A DNA stretch of 50,020 nt, taken from positions 1-50,020 of the forward strand of contig JAURHS010000008.1 of the NCBI GenBank assembly GCA_030833205.1, read 5' to 3'. A model generated the notes under the pieces. The model was given only the letters and a program-made list of their open reading frames with translations, searched no databases and had not been told where the DNA came from. Positions 29,480 through 38,307 of this stretch are shown here, in pieces. Position numbers and translations under genes: made by a program. This stretch comes from Prosthecobacter sp. (GTDB lineage Bacteria; Verrucomicrobiota; Verrucomicrobiia; Verrucomicrobiales; Verrucomicrobiaceae). Position 1 is the stretch's first letter. Each line of letters begins with the position of its first letter.

Positions 29480-32449
29480 ATGGCAAAAGCAGCGAGCAAA
29501 AGCAGCAAGGCAGTCAAGTATGTTTACTCCTTCGGAGCCGGCAAGGCAGACGGCGACGGGTCCATGAAGTCCCTGCTTGGCGGCAAGGGCGCCAACCTCG
29601 CTGAAATGAGCCGCATTGGCCTGCCAGTGCCTCCGGGGTTCACCATCACCACAGAAGTCTGCACCTACTACTACGCCAACAAGCGCAGCTATCCCTCGGT
29701 GCTGCAGTCGCAGATGGAAGCCGGCGTGGCCGCCATGGAAAAGATCATGGGTTGCAAGTTTGGTGATGCCAAGGGCATGCCGCTGCTGGTTGCCGTGCGC
29801 TCCGGCGCCCGTGACTCCATGCCTGGCATGATGGATACCATCCTCAATCTTGGCCTCAACGACCAGACCGTGCTGGCCTTGTCCAATGCCACTGGCAACG
29901 AGCGTTTCGCTTGGGATTGCTACCGCCGCTTCATTCAGATGTATGGCGATGTTGTGCTTGGCGTGCAGAAGCGCGAGGGCGAAGACCATGAGCCCTTTGA
30001 GACCGTCATTGAGTCCTTCAAGCACGAGACCTATCATCGCGACATCATCGACAGTGAACTCACTGCAGCGGACCAAAAGGAACTGGTCAAGCGCTTCAAG
30101 GCACTGGTCAAGGAGCGCACCGGCAAGGTGTTCCCCAACGACCCCTGGGACCAGCTTCGTGGCGCCGCCGGCGCAGTGTTTGGTTCCTGGATGAATGACC
30201 GCGCCATCGTCTATCGCCGCAAGTACAACATTCCCCATGAGTGGGGCACTGCCGTCAATGTGCAGGCCATGGTCTACGGCAACACAGGCACCGACTCCGG
30301 TTCTGGCGTGGCCTTCACCCGCAACCCTGCCAATGGCGTCAATGAGTTCTACGGCGAATTCCTCATCAACGCCCAGGGCGAAGATGTGGTGGCTGGCGTG
30401 CGCACCCCTGAGCCTGTGGCCCAACTCCAGAAGGAGATGCCCAAGGCCTACGCCGAGCTCATGAAGGTCCGTGCCATCCTCGAGAAGCACTTCAAGGATG
30501 TTCAGGATGTTGAGTTCACCATCCAGCAGGGCAAATTGTTCATGCTGCAGACCCGCAACGGCAAGCGCACCGCCGCCGCCGCCCTGAAGTTCTCCATGGA
30601 CATGGTCAAGGAGAAGCTCATTGATTGGGAAACCGCCATCCTGCGCAACCCCGCCGATCAGCTCGACCAACTCCTCGCCCCCATCTTTGATCTGGCGGAA
30701 GTCCGCAAGGCCAAGGAACTCGGCAAGGGCCTGCCCGCTGGTCCTGGCGCTGCCTCCGGCATCATTTACCTCAACGCCGACCGCGCCGCCGCCGCCGCGG
30801 AGCGAGGCGAGAAGGTGCTCTTGGTCCGCAATGAGACCAGCCCAGAAGATCTGCGCGGAATGATCGCCGCTGAGGGCATTCTTACCGCCAAGGGCGGCGT
30901 CTCCTCACACGCTGCTCTGGTGGCCCGTCAAATGGGCAAGGTCTGCATCTGCGGCGCAAGCGCCGTGGAAATCGACTACGAAAAGAAGACCGCCACCATC
31001 AGCGGCCAGGTCTTCCGCGAGGGCAAGGACCACCTTTCCATCGACGGCACCGCCGGCACCATTTATGGCGGCCAGCTCAAGACCGCCCCCTCGGAGATCA
31101 TCACCGGTCTGCTGCACGGCGACCGCGCCGCTCAAGCGACCGAGAAGTTCAAGGCCTTCCGCCAGCTCATGGACTGGTGTGGCAAGGTCACCCGCATGCA
31201 GGTGCGCACCAATGCCGACAACCCCGAGCAAACCCAGAACGCCATCGCCTTTGGCGCCCAGGGCATCGGTTTGACCCGCACAGAGCACATGTTCTTTGAG
31301 GGTGACCGCATCGACGCCATGCGCGAAATGATCCTCGCCGACAACCTCAAGGACCGTGAAAAGGCCCTTGCCAAGCTGCTGCCTTACCAGCGCGCTGACT
31401 TCACTGGTATCTTCAAGGCGCTCAAGGGATTGCCTGCCACGATCCGTCTGCTTGACCCACCTCTTCATGAGTTCGTTCCCCATGAGACCTCGGCTCAGGC
31501 GGACTTGGCCAAGAAGATGGGCGTGACCGTCGACAAGGTGAAGGCTCGCGTTGCCGCCTTGCATGAGTTCAATCCCATGCTCGGCCATCGTGGTTGCCGC
31601 CTTGGCATCGCTTATCCCGAGATCACCGCCATGCAGGCTCGTGCCATCTTTGAAGCGGCTGCTGATGTCGCCAAGAAGGGCATCAAGGTGAAGCCCGAGG
31701 TGATGATCCCGCTGGTCGGCTTCAAAAAAGAGCTAGACCTTCAGGTGGAAATCGTTCACAACACCGCGAAGGCAGTTATGGCCGAGAAGAAAATCAAGCT
31801 CGACTACATGGTCGGCACCATGATTGAGGTGCCCCGTGGAGCACTCACCGCTGACGAAATCGCTCAGTCGGCGGAGTTCTTCTCCTTCGGCACCAACGAC
31901 CTCACGCAGACCGCTCTCGGCATCAGCCGCGACGACATGGGCAGCTTCCTGATGCCCTACACGGAGAACGAGATCTTCAAGAAGAACCCCTTTGCCACGC
32001 TCGACACCACGGGCGTCGGTCAACTCATCCGCATGGCCATCGAGAAAGGCCGCCGCACCCGCCCCGACATCAAGTTGGGCATCTGCGGCGAGCACGGTGG
32101 TGATCCTGACTCCGTGAAGTTCTGCCATCAGGTGGGGCTGAGCTATGTCAGCTGCAGTCCTTTCCGAGTCCCCGTTGCACGACTTGCCGCTGCGCAGGCC
32201 GCCATCGAGGAAAAGCGCGCCGCTGCAAAGGCCGCTGGAAACAATGTCCGTGGTGGCGGTTCCGCCGCCTCCTCGGCAAAACAAAAAAACAAAGCAACCA
32301 ACAACAACACAAACACCATGGCTAAGAAAGCTGCAAAGAAAGCCGCCAAGAAGGCCCCCGCGAAGAAAGCCGCCAAGAAGGCCGCCGCCCCTAAGAAGGC
32401 CGCTCCGAAGAAGGCCGCCAAGAAGGCCGCCAAGAAGGCCAAGAAGTAA
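29480..32449 (+). CDS. ppdK: Pyruvate, phosphate dikinase with histone-H1-like C-terminal extension
   Basis: From ATG 29480 the frame encodes 989 residues; the usual enzyme has about 870-930. PPDK interconverts pyruvate + ATP + Pi and PEP + AMP + PPi. The N-terminal ATP-grasp part shows [43 protein letters not shown]. The swivel domain has catalytic His477 in [12 protein letters not shown], with Ser475 in place of the Thr that is phosphorylated in plant PPDK. The TIM barrel has GLTRTEHMF and ends with catalytic Cys869 in [12 protein letters not shown], then [20 protein letters not shown], where homologues normally end (about residue 908). The frame continues through a Gly/Ser/Asn linker into a 43-residue Lys/Ala-rich tail. 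Whether this is a fusion or a second gene is discussed separately. Confidence 0.95.
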   Translation: MAKAASKSSKAVKYVYSFGAGKADGDGSMKSLLGGKGANLAEMSRIGLPVPPGFTITTEVCTYYYANKRSYPSVLQSQMEAGVAAMEKIMGCKFGDAKGMPLLVAVRSGARDSMPGMMDTILNLGLNDQTVLALSNATGNERFAWDCYRRFIQMYGDVVLGVQKREGEDHEPFETVIESFKHETYHRDIIDSELTAADQKELVKRFKALVKERTGKVFPNDPWDQLRGAAGAVFGSWMNDRAIVYRRKYNIPHEWGTAVNVQAMVYGNTGTDSGSGVAFTRNPANGVNEFYGEFLINAQGEDVVAGVRTPEPVAQLQKEMPKAYAELMKVRAILEKHFKDVQDVEFTIQQGKLFMLQTRNGKRTAAAALKFSMDMVKEKLIDWETAILRNPADQLDQLLAPIFDLAEVRKAKELGKGLPAGPGAASGIIYLNADRAAAAAERGEKVLLVRNETSPEDLRGMIAAEGILTAKGGVSSHAALVARQMGKVCICGASAVEIDYEKKTATISGQVFREGKDHLSIDGTAGTIYGGQLKTAPSEIITGLLHGDRAAQATEKFKAFRQLMDWCGKVTRMQVRTNADNPEQTQNAIAFGAQGIGLTRTEHMFFEGDRIDAMREMILADNLKDREKALAKLLPYQRADFTGIFKALKGLPATIRLLDPPLHEFVPHETSAQADLAKKMGVTVDKVKARVAALHEFNPMLGHRGCRLGIAYPEITAMQARAIFEAAADVAKKGIKVKPEVMIPLVGFKKELDLQVEIVHNTAKAVMAEKKIKLDYMVGTMIEVPRGALTADEIAQSAEFFSFGTNDLTQTALGISRDDMGSFLMPYTENEIFKKNPFATLDTTGVGQLIRMAIEKGRRTRPDIKLGICGEHGGDPDSVKFCHQVGLSYVSCSPFRVPVARLAAAQAAIEEKRAAAKAAGNNVRGGGSAASSAKQKNKATNNNTNTMAKKAAKKAAKKAPAKKAAKKAAAPKKAAPKKAAKKAAKKAKK
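32318..32449 (+). CDS. Possible separate histone-H1-like Lys/Ala-rich protein in frame with the ppdK tail
   Basis: ATG 32318 opens a 43-residue sequence made almost only of Lys, Ala and Pro ([14 protein letters not shown], then AKKAAKK-type repeats, ending KKAKK). This composition is typical of bacterial histone-H1-like (Hc1/AlgP-tail) DNA-binding proteins. It lies in the same frame as ppdK, residue 947 of that frame. The 42 bases before the ATG are A/C-rich with almost no G or T, and a GGCGG-TT-CCGCC hairpin (32255-32266) precedes them; both look like a leader more than coding DNA. It may be translated separately, as part of PPDK, or both ways. A shared terminator follows. Confidence 0.4.
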   Translation: MAKKAAKKAAKKAPAKKAAKKAAAPKKAAPKKAAKKAAKKAKK

Positions 32450-32506
32450 GTCTTGACCACGGCGATCCTGTCGCCGCCTGAAAACGGCAATGACATCGCC
32501 TCAAAG

Positions 32507-32538
32507 CCCTGTGGGGAGCAATCCCCACAGGGTTTTTT
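32507..32538 (+). terminator. Rho-independent terminator after ppdK
   Basis: CCCTGTGGGGA (32507-32517) and TCCCCACAGGG (32522-32532) pair as a perfect 11-bp stem with a GCAA loop, followed by TTTTTT (32533-32538). It lies 57 bases after the ppdK/histone-tail stop codon and is a textbook terminator for that transcript. The remaining 143 bases to the ABC ATPase start hold no clear promoter. Confidence 0.93.
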
Positions 32539-32681
32539 CTGCCCCACGAGATGCGCATCCTCCCTCCTGCTGTGCGAGGTGGAAACGCGCAGTGTGAGGC
32601 AACCACCTGAGCAGGTGGATGAAGGTGCCTCTGCGTGGAGGACGCGATTGCCAAGCCACGCGGTTCTGCTTGAATGAGGTC

Positions 32682-33581
32682 ATGGCAGTTGTGGAGGTTG
32701 AATCCGTCACCAAGCGTTGGTCCACCGGACGCTTGGCCTTGGATGCAGTGAGCCTGCAACTGCGGCAGGGCGAGATTCTCGGTCTGTTGGGCCACAACGG
32801 AGCCGGCAAGAGCACGCTCATGGGCATCCTGTTGGGCATGGTGAGGCCAGATGCCGGCTCGGTTCGCGTCGCAGGACATTGCATTGAACGCGACAAGGTG
32901 GCAGCACTGGGTCGGGTTGGGGCGATCTACGAAGCGCCAGCCTTTTATGACTATCTCACCGGCATGCAGAATCTGCGGGCTCTGACGGCGCTCTCCGGCT
33001 GGTGGAAGCCCCGGGAAGTGGAACGCGTCGTGGCCATGGTTGGCTTGAGCCAGCGAGTGCATCACCGCGTGGGAACCTACAGCCATGGCATGCGGCAGCG
33101 CCTTGCCTTGGCACAGGCCCTTCTGCCGATGCCCAAGTGCCTGTTGCTGGATGAGCCCACCGATGGACTCGATCCTGAAGGCATTGTGGAATGGCGCGAG
33201 TTGCTGTTGCGTCTGCGGGCCGAGCATGGCTTGAGCATTTTACTCAACTCCCACCTGCTCTCGGAGGTGGCGCAACTTTGCGATCGCTGTGTCATTTTGA
33301 GACAAGGCTCCAAGGTTTACGAAGGCGAGGTTCGTCTGCGTCAGCGGAAGGATCACGCCCCGGCCTATGTCCTTCGGGGGCCTGATGTCATCCTCATCAG
33401 GCAGGTTTGTCATCAGGCGGCATGTTCCTGGGATGAAACCAGTGGGGTCGTCAACCTGCCCGAACACCTCAGTGGAGCGGATCTGCTGCGCCGATTGGTG
33501 GAGGCCGGTGCGCGCATCGAGCACTGGGTCGTGCACCAGGCTTCCTTGGAGGAATTGTATCTGAGCCTGAGCAAGTCATGA
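32682..33581 (+). CDS. ABC transporter ATP-binding protein
   Basis: From ATG 32682 the protein has 299 residues; an earlier in-frame start at 32619 adds residues ahead of the ABC fold. Motifs in order: Walker A GHNGAGKST (37-45), Q-loop region, signature YSHGMRQRLALAQAL, Walker B CLLLDEPTDGLDP and the H-loop in LLNSHLLSEV. It belongs to the single-domain ABC-2-type exporter ATPases (CcmA/NatA-like, with a C-terminal accessory region of about 80 residues). The permease gene overlaps by 4 bases (ATGA), so the two make one transporter. The substrate is unknown. Confidence 0.93.
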   Translation: MAVVEVESVTKRWSTGRLALDAVSLQLRQGEILGLLGHNGAGKSTLMGILLGMVRPDAGSVRVAGHCIERDKVAALGRVGAIYEAPAFYDYLTGMQNLRALTALSGWWKPREVERVVAMVGLSQRVHHRVGTYSHGMRQRLALAQALLPMPKCLLLDEPTDGLDPEGIVEWRELLLRLRAEHGLSILLNSHLLSEVAQLCDRCVILRQGSKVYEGEVRLRQRKDHAPAYVLRGPDVILIRQVCHQAACSWDETSGVVNLPEHLSGADLLRRLVEAGARIEHWVVHQASLEELYLSLSKS

Positions 33582-34426
33582 CTGTTTTCTTCCGCCAGTG
33601 GAGCGCTGAAATGCGCAAGTTGTTGGCGCGCAAGCGCACCCTCATGGGTTTTGTGGCCTTCCTGTTGTTGGAAGCCGCAATCCTGGTGCTCTTCAAGTTC
33701 ATGGGCGGGGAAAAGCGCCTGGCCTGGTTTATCGAGCGCCAGGGACAGCAGTTTGGCCACTACGACTCCGCATTGACACTGGCGATGATCGTGATCGGGC
33801 TGTCCATTCTTTTGCTCGGCAGCATCTATTTGGCCCTGGTGGGCGGGGACATGGTGGCCAAGGAAAGTGAGGATGGGCACTACCGACTGCTGCTGATCCG
33901 TCCCATCAGCCGTCTTCGCTTGCTTGCAGTCAAATACCTGAGCCTAGCCGCCTACACGGTGTTGCTGGTGCAGTTCATCTGCTGGAGTTCACTGGTGCTT
34001 GGCCTATTGCTGAAGGGTTGGGGCGGAGGGTTCTTTGTCTTCATGCGCGATCCGCCGCTGATGGAGTTTCATGATTGGAACGCGGGGCTGTGGCGCTTTG
34101 CACTCAGCACCCTGACTTCCTCACTCGCGCTGCTGACCCTAAGCTCGTTGGCCTTTTTCTTTTCCTGTCTGCCCATCAAGCCCGCGGCGGCGAGTGTTGC
34201 CGCGCTGACTTACTTCCTCATTGACCGCATCTTGATGGAGAGCTCGTTCATGGAAAACCATGACGACTTTCTTTTAAGCAAGCACATTGTCTCCTGGGCC
34301 TTTGTCCTTCGCGATCCCGTCCCCTGGGCTTGGATTGGTCGGGGTTTGGTGACCTTGATGGCCGTCAATGCCAGTCTCTTTGTCTTGGGCCATGCCGTGT
34401 TTGCCAACCGCGATTTGAAATCATGA
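33578..34426 (+). CDS. ABC-2-type transporter permease
   Basis: The 282-residue protein starts at ATG 33578 inside the stop region of the ATPase gene. It has about six hydrophobic segments (near residues 20-38, 60-88, 112-148, 165-185, 187-212, 250-276), with KESEDGHYRLLLIRPISRLRLLAVKYL after helix 2, the coupling-helix-type segment of NatB/ABC-2 permeases. It pairs with the upstream ATPase as an exporter or membrane-stress system. The stop overlaps the panC start by 4 bases. Confidence 0.88.
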   Translation: MTVFFRQWSAEMRKLLARKRTLMGFVAFLLLEAAILVLFKFMGGEKRLAWFIERQGQQFGHYDSALTLAMIVIGLSILLLGSIYLALVGGDMVAKESEDGHYRLLLIRPISRLRLLAVKYLSLAAYTVLLVQFICWSSLVLGLLLKGWGGGFFVFMRDPPLMEFHDWNAGLWRFALSTLTSSLALLTLSSLAFFFSCLPIKPAAASVAALTYFLIDRILMESSFMENHDDFLLSKHIVSWAFVLRDPVPWAWIGRGLVTLMAVNASLFVLGHAVFANRDLKS

Positions 34427-35268
34427 TCCAGCTCGATTCTCCTGAAGCCCTTCGGCATTGGCGTCACCAAGGCCCGGCCGCATGTTTTGTGCCCACAATG
34501 GGGGCCTTGCATGAGGGCCATGCGGCCCTGGTGCGAGCCGCAAGGCAGCACGCGGGTCCATCAGGGCGGGTGTTGGTGAGTGTGTTTGTCAATCCGCTGC
34601 AGTTTGCCCCGGGCGAGGACCTCGATCGCTACCCGCGCACGCTGGTGCAGGACTTGGCCCTTTGCGAAGCCTGCGGCGCAGATGCGGTGTATGCTCCGCT
34701 GACAACGGACTTTTACGCCGCAGACCGCAGCATCAGCATCAGCGAGTCCTCGCTTTCCAAGGGGCTTTGCGGGGCGAGCCGCCCCGGGCATTTTGATGGA
34801 GTCTGCACCGTGGTGGCCAAGCTCTTCAACCAAAGTGCCTGTGCTGATGCCTTCTTCGGCAAAAAGGATTATCAGCAATTGGCCATCATCAGGCGCATGG
34901 TGCGAGACCTTGACCTGCCGGTGCGCATCCACGCCCTGGACACGGTGCGCGAGGCTGATGGCTTGGCCATGAGCTCGCGCAACCGGTATCTCAGTGTCTC
35001 AGAGCGGGAGCAGGCCCCGGCCATTTATCAAGGCCTGCAGCGGGTGCAGGCTTTGTGGCGCGGCGGGCAGAACTCTGCCACACCGCTGCTGGAGGCGCTC
35101 AAGGCCCATTTGCTGGCCGAAGCGCCCTTGGGCAGTCTGGATTATGCGGTGCTGGTCAACCGCGACACTCTGCAGCCCGATGAGATTGCCGACAGCCACA
35201 GCCTGTTGGCGCTGGCTCTGCGCTTTGGCGGGGCAAGGTTGATCGATAATCTCGAGCTGCAGCCCTGA
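34423..35268 (+). CDS. panC: Pantoate--beta-alanine ligase
   Basis: From ATG 34423 the protein has 281 residues. It condenses pantoate with beta-alanine using ATP to make pantothenate, the CoA precursor, in the cytoplasm. Motifs: FVPTMGALHEGH with the HxGH pair His30 and His33, VSVFVNPLQFAPGEDLDRYPRT, RPGHFDGVCTVVAKLFN, FFGKKDYQQLAIIRRMV, and the KMSKS-like MSSRNRYLS. It overlaps the ABC permease by 4 bases (ATGA), an odd coupling since the transporter has no known role in pantothenate synthesis. panB and panD are not in the window. Confidence 0.95.
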   Translation: MIQLDSPEALRHWRHQGPAACFVPTMGALHEGHAALVRAARQHAGPSGRVLVSVFVNPLQFAPGEDLDRYPRTLVQDLALCEACGADAVYAPLTTDFYAADRSISISESSLSKGLCGASRPGHFDGVCTVVAKLFNQSACADAFFGKKDYQQLAIIRRMVRDLDLPVRIHALDTVREADGLAMSSRNRYLSVSEREQAPAIYQGLQRVQALWRGGQNSATPLLEALKAHLLAEAPLGSLDYAVLVNRDTLQPDEIADSHSLLALALRFGGARLIDNLELQP

Positions 35269-35357
35269 GTCAGGCGGGTCTGTTGGCGCCTTGGTTTAGA
35301 CATCTCTCCTTGCGGGAGGGGCAGGTTTGCTGCCAATAGTGGCGCACTCTCCCCGCC

Positions 35358-36944
35358 GTGAAGCCCTTTTACATCACCACCGCCATTGATTACACCAATG
35401 CGCCTCCGCACATTGGCCACGCCTACGAAAAGGTGCTGGCTGATGTCATGGCGCGTTTCCAACGCGCGCAGGGGCGTGAGGTGTACTTCCTGACCGGCGT
35501 CGATCAGCACGGTCAGAAGGTTCAGAAAAGCGCTGAGCAGGCCGGCCAAAGCCCCGAGGACTTTGTAGCCGGGGTGACCTCTCATTTCACGGCGCTCTGG
35601 CAGCAACTCGAGGTGCGCCCCGATGGCTGGGCCGCCACCACGGACGAGCGTCACAAGCGCGTGGTGCAGGCCATGCTGCAGCGCCTGCATGATGACGGCC
35701 AACTCTACAAGAAAAGTTACCGTGGTTTTTATTCCCTGCGCCAAGAGCAGTTCCTGACCGACCGCGAGCGCGATGAAAACGGCGAATTTGGCCCGCAGTG
35801 GGGCGAGGTCGTGGAGTTTGAGGAGGAGAACTGGTACTTCCGGCTGGGGCAGCATGTGGCCTGGTTGCGCGAGTTTATTCGCAGTCACCCGGACTTCATT
35901 TTCCCGGCGCACCGCGCCGCCGAGGTGCTGCACGCCCTGGAGGGGCCCGAGCAGGACCTGTGCATTTCTCGTCCCATTGAGCGTCTGAGTTGGGGCATCC
36001 CGCTGCCCTTTGATCCGCGCTTCGTCAATTATGTGTGGTTTGATGCGCTGAGCAATTATCTCAGCTTTGCCGGCTATCTGGGTCAGGAGTGCGGCAATGC
36101 GGATTTGCCGGCCTTTGAGCCCTTGTGGCCAGCCGATGCGCAGATCATTGGCAAGGACATTCTGGTTCCCGCCCATGCCGTGTACTGGCCCATCATGCTC
36201 CATGCCCTGGGCTTCAGCGATGAGCAGATGCCGCGTCTGGTGGTGCACGGTTGGTGGAATGTGCGCGGGGCCAAGATGAGCAAGAGCCTGGGCAATGTGA
36301 TTGACCCGAAGCTCTTGGCGGCCACCTTCTCCGGGGATGGTCTGCGCTATTACCTCATGCGCGACATCGCCACCGGCTATGACAGCGACTTCAGCGATGA
36401 GCGCCTGCTGATGAGTTACAACAAGGAGTTGGCCGGTGGTCTTGGCAATCTGCTCAACCGCAGCCTCAACATGGCGCACCAGTATCTCGGCGGCGTGGTG
36501 GATTGGAGCGATCACGACGATGAACACAATCAGGCTTTGCGTCGCACGGTGGCTGAGGCCCTGCCGGCCTACCTCAAGGCCATGAACGGTTGGGGCATTG
36601 ACGAGGGCATTGCAGCGGCCTGGAGCGTGGTGACCGCCGCCAACGCCTTCGTGGACGCCACCAAGCCCTTCATGTTGGCCAAGGACCCGGCGCAGGGGGC
36701 GCGTCTGCGCAGCGTGTTGGCGCATCTGGCTGAGGCGCTCTGGCATGTCAGTGCCCTGCTGGATCCTGTGATGCCCACCGCCATGGCCAAGGTGCGCGAG
36801 CAGTTGGCCCTGCCTCTGCCCGATGGGTTCCGGATTGATCAGTTGGCTTGGGGTGTGTTGCCGCAGGGGCATCAGTTGGCCAAGCCCACGCCCGTGTTTC
36901 CGCGCATTGATCCGGCCAGCCTGGCGCCTCCTGCCTCAGCCTGA
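35358..36944 (+). CDS. metG: Methionyl-tRNA synthetase, form without zinc cysteines
   Basis: The 528-residue enzyme starts at GTG 35358 and charges tRNA-Met. It has the class I signatures PHIGHAY (His18, His21) near the N-terminus and KMSKS at 306-310, plus the anticodon-binding helix bundle (NKELAGGLGNLLNRSLNM). The connective peptide reads YRGFYSLRQEQFLTDRE, where zinc-binding MetRS forms have CxxC pairs, so this is a metal-free form. No C-terminal EMAP-like tRNA-binding domain is present; the protein ends shortly after the anticodon domain. The TauE/SafE gene follows after 5 bases. Confidence 0.95.
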   Translation: MKPFYITTAIDYTNAPPHIGHAYEKVLADVMARFQRAQGREVYFLTGVDQHGQKVQKSAEQAGQSPEDFVAGVTSHFTALWQQLEVRPDGWAATTDERHKRVVQAMLQRLHDDGQLYKKSYRGFYSLRQEQFLTDRERDENGEFGPQWGEVVEFEEENWYFRLGQHVAWLREFIRSHPDFIFPAHRAAEVLHALEGPEQDLCISRPIERLSWGIPLPFDPRFVNYVWFDALSNYLSFAGYLGQECGNADLPAFEPLWPADAQIIGKDILVPAHAVYWPIMLHALGFSDEQMPRLVVHGWWNVRGAKMSKSLGNVIDPKLLAATFSGDGLRYYLMRDIATGYDSDFSDERLLMSYNKELAGGLGNLLNRSLNMAHQYLGGVVDWSDHDDEHNQALRRTVAEALPAYLKAMNGWGIDEGIAAAWSVVTAANAFVDATKPFMLAKDPAQGARLRSVLAHLAEALWHVSALLDPVMPTAMAKVREQLALPLPDGFRIDQLAWGVLPQGHQLAKPTPVFPRIDPASLAPPASA

Positions 36945-36949
36945 ATTCA

Positions 36950-37693
36950 ATGTCCTGGGAGCAACTTCTGCTACTTGGGTTGACCGGCCTTGCGGCGGGA
37001 TGGATTGACGCCATTGCCGGCGGTGGTGGCTTGCTTACGGTGCCGGTGTTGCTTGGGCTTGGTCTGCCCCCGGCGACTGCCTTTGGCACCAACAAGATGC
37101 AGTCCAGTGTGGGCACGGCAGTGGCAGTCTGGCGCTACGCCCTTGCGGGTTGGCTCAGGGGTCAGCCGCTGGCGCTGTTGATTGCGGTGGTTGCCCTGGC
37201 CTCTGCCCTTGGGGCTTGGGCGGTGACGGTTCTCGATCCGCACTGGCTGCGCCGGTTGGTGCCCTGGCTGCTGATGCTGGTGGCCCTGCAGATGGCCCTG
37301 AGCCCGGGGTTGGGCCGTGAGCCATCCAAGCAGCGTTTGCGCTGGCCGCTGTTTGTGGCCTTGGCCGGCTTGGGCCTGGGCTTTTACGATGGGTTCTTCG
37401 GCCCTGGCACGGGAGCCTTCTGGGCCATGGCTTGGATGATGGGGCGAGGCAAGACCATGGAGCAGGCCACGGCCTTGACCAAGGTGGTCAACCTCACCAG
37501 CAATCTCGGCTCGCTGCTGATCTTCATCGCTGCAGGCCAAGTGCTCTGGTCAGCCGCTGCGGTGATGATTGTCGGGCAGATTGGTGGCGCGGCCTTGGGC
37601 GCGGGTTTTGCCCTGCGCCATGGCAGACGCTGGATTCGTCCACTGCTCCTGCTGGTGGTGCTGGCCCTGGTGCTGCGCCTGCTCTGGTCCTAG
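36950..37693 (+). CDS. TauE/SafE (TSUP) family membrane transporter
   Basis: The 247-residue protein starts at ATG 36950 and has about seven or eight hydrophobic helices. The family hallmark N-terminal helix with GLAAGWIDAIAGGGGLLTVPVLL and the loop ATAFGTNKMQSSVGT are present, as is the repeat in the second half, GFYDGFFGPGTGAFWAMAWMMG followed by ATALTKVVNLTSNLGSLLIF. TSUP proteins export sulfite, sulfoacetate or similar anions, or take up such compounds; substrate is unknown. It lies 5 bases after metG and is probably co-transcribed. Confidence 0.92.
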   Translation: MSWEQLLLLGLTGLAAGWIDAIAGGGGLLTVPVLLGLGLPPATAFGTNKMQSSVGTAVAVWRYALAGWLRGQPLALLIAVVALASALGAWAVTVLDPHWLRRLVPWLLMLVALQMALSPGLGREPSKQRLRWPLFVALAGLGLGFYDGFFGPGTGAFWAMAWMMGRGKTMEQATALTKVVNLTSNLGSLLIFIAAGQVLWSAAAVMIVGQIGGAALGAGFALRHGRRWIRPLLLLVVLALVLRLLWS

Positions 37694-37710
37694 GCCGGGT
37701 CCGATCCTGC

Positions 37711-37739
37711 TTGCACCCTGCCGCCTTGGGCGGTATCCT
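37711..37739 (+). promoter_or_regulatory. Promoter of the heavy-metal efflux operon with dyad in the spacer
   Basis: TTGCAC (37711-37716) and TATCCT (37734-37739) have the ideal 17-base spacing, and the spacer contains the short dyad CCGCC-TTG-GGCGG (37721-37733). A start near 37746 would give a leader of about 36 bases to ATG 37782. The dyad could be a repressor operator. The spacing does not fit a MerR-type promoter, which has 19-20 bases. Function is inferred from position only. Confidence 0.5.
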
Positions 37740-37781
37740 TGAAATTCCGCGCCTTGCCGCAGCGTTTTCAACGCCTCTGCC

Positions 37782-38282
37782 ATGTCTTCCCAAGCCCATT
37801 TGCTTAGCACCGCGCGCGCACCGCGGCGTCTGCGGGGTTGGTCCTGGGCCTTGTTGCTGGTGTGGCTGTGTTCCTCCCAAGTTGCCGGGCCGCTGCTTTG
37901 GCAGGGCGCGCTGAGTCTTCTTGGCGAGCATCAACTCGAGGCCTGCGGCTCGAAGAATGGTGAGATGCGCATGGTGCTTGGGCATGCCAAGCATGCGTCC
38001 GGCCGCACGGAGCATGGTCCCTCGCAGGTGCAGGCCTCCTCCAGCGATGCGCAGGAGGACCATGTGATTTGTCTCAAGGCCATTGAAGATCGCGGCGGCG
38101 AAGCCCGTCGCTTGGTCAGCTTAGGCCAGCAGGCTCAGTGGCTGCCGCTGGCCTGGGGAGCATCGGTGGAATTCAGACGGCCAATGGATGTCGCTGCAGG
38201 CTCCAGGCTTGTGTCCGGCTTCAGGCCCGGTAGCGGGCCGCCCAAGGCCAGTTCCCTGCCCACAGCTGTCAGGCAGTGTTGA
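37782..38282 (+). CDS. Small membrane-anchored or exported protein of unknown function ahead of the metal-efflux genes
   Basis: The 166-residue protein starts at ATG 37782. A basic N-terminus (STARAPRRLRGW) precedes one hydrophobic helix (about 21-46, WALLLVWLCSSQVAGPLLW), then a soluble part with HQLEACGSKNG, a His cluster (HAKHASGRTEHG) and a lone Cys near the end (RQC). It is the first gene on the strand leading into the TolC-like and RND genes, 130 bases ahead. The position and the His residues suggest a periplasmic metal-related accessory protein, like the small His-containing proteins often seen in efflux operons. I do not recognise a family; this is inference. Confidence 0.6.
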   Translation: MSSQAHLLSTARAPRRLRGWSWALLLVWLCSSQVAGPLLWQGALSLLGEHQLEACGSKNGEMRMVLGHAKHASGRTEHGPSQVQASSSDAQEDHVICLKAIEDRGGEARRLVSLGQQAQWLPLAWGASVEFRRPMDVAAGSRLVSGFRPGSGPPKASSLPTAVRQC

Positions 38283-38289
38283 GCCCACC

Positions 38290-38307
38290 CGCGCCTGATC
38301 AGGCGCG
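38290..38307. repeat. Perfect 18-base palindrome between the small protein and the TolC-like gene
   Basis: CGCGCCTGA (38290-38298) and TCAGGCGCG (38299-38307) form a perfect 18-base palindrome right after the stop at 38282. A second, smaller hairpin CGCATC-CTC-GATGCG follows at 38325-38339. No T-tract follows the first, so it is a poor terminator; it may be an operator, an attenuator-like structure or an RNA-stability element tuning expression of the pump genes relative to the first gene. Confidence 0.45.

Noticed and set aside
35142-36872. 576-codon open frame opposite metG
   Set aside because: Antisense shadow of a canonical MetRS gene; no recognisable domains.
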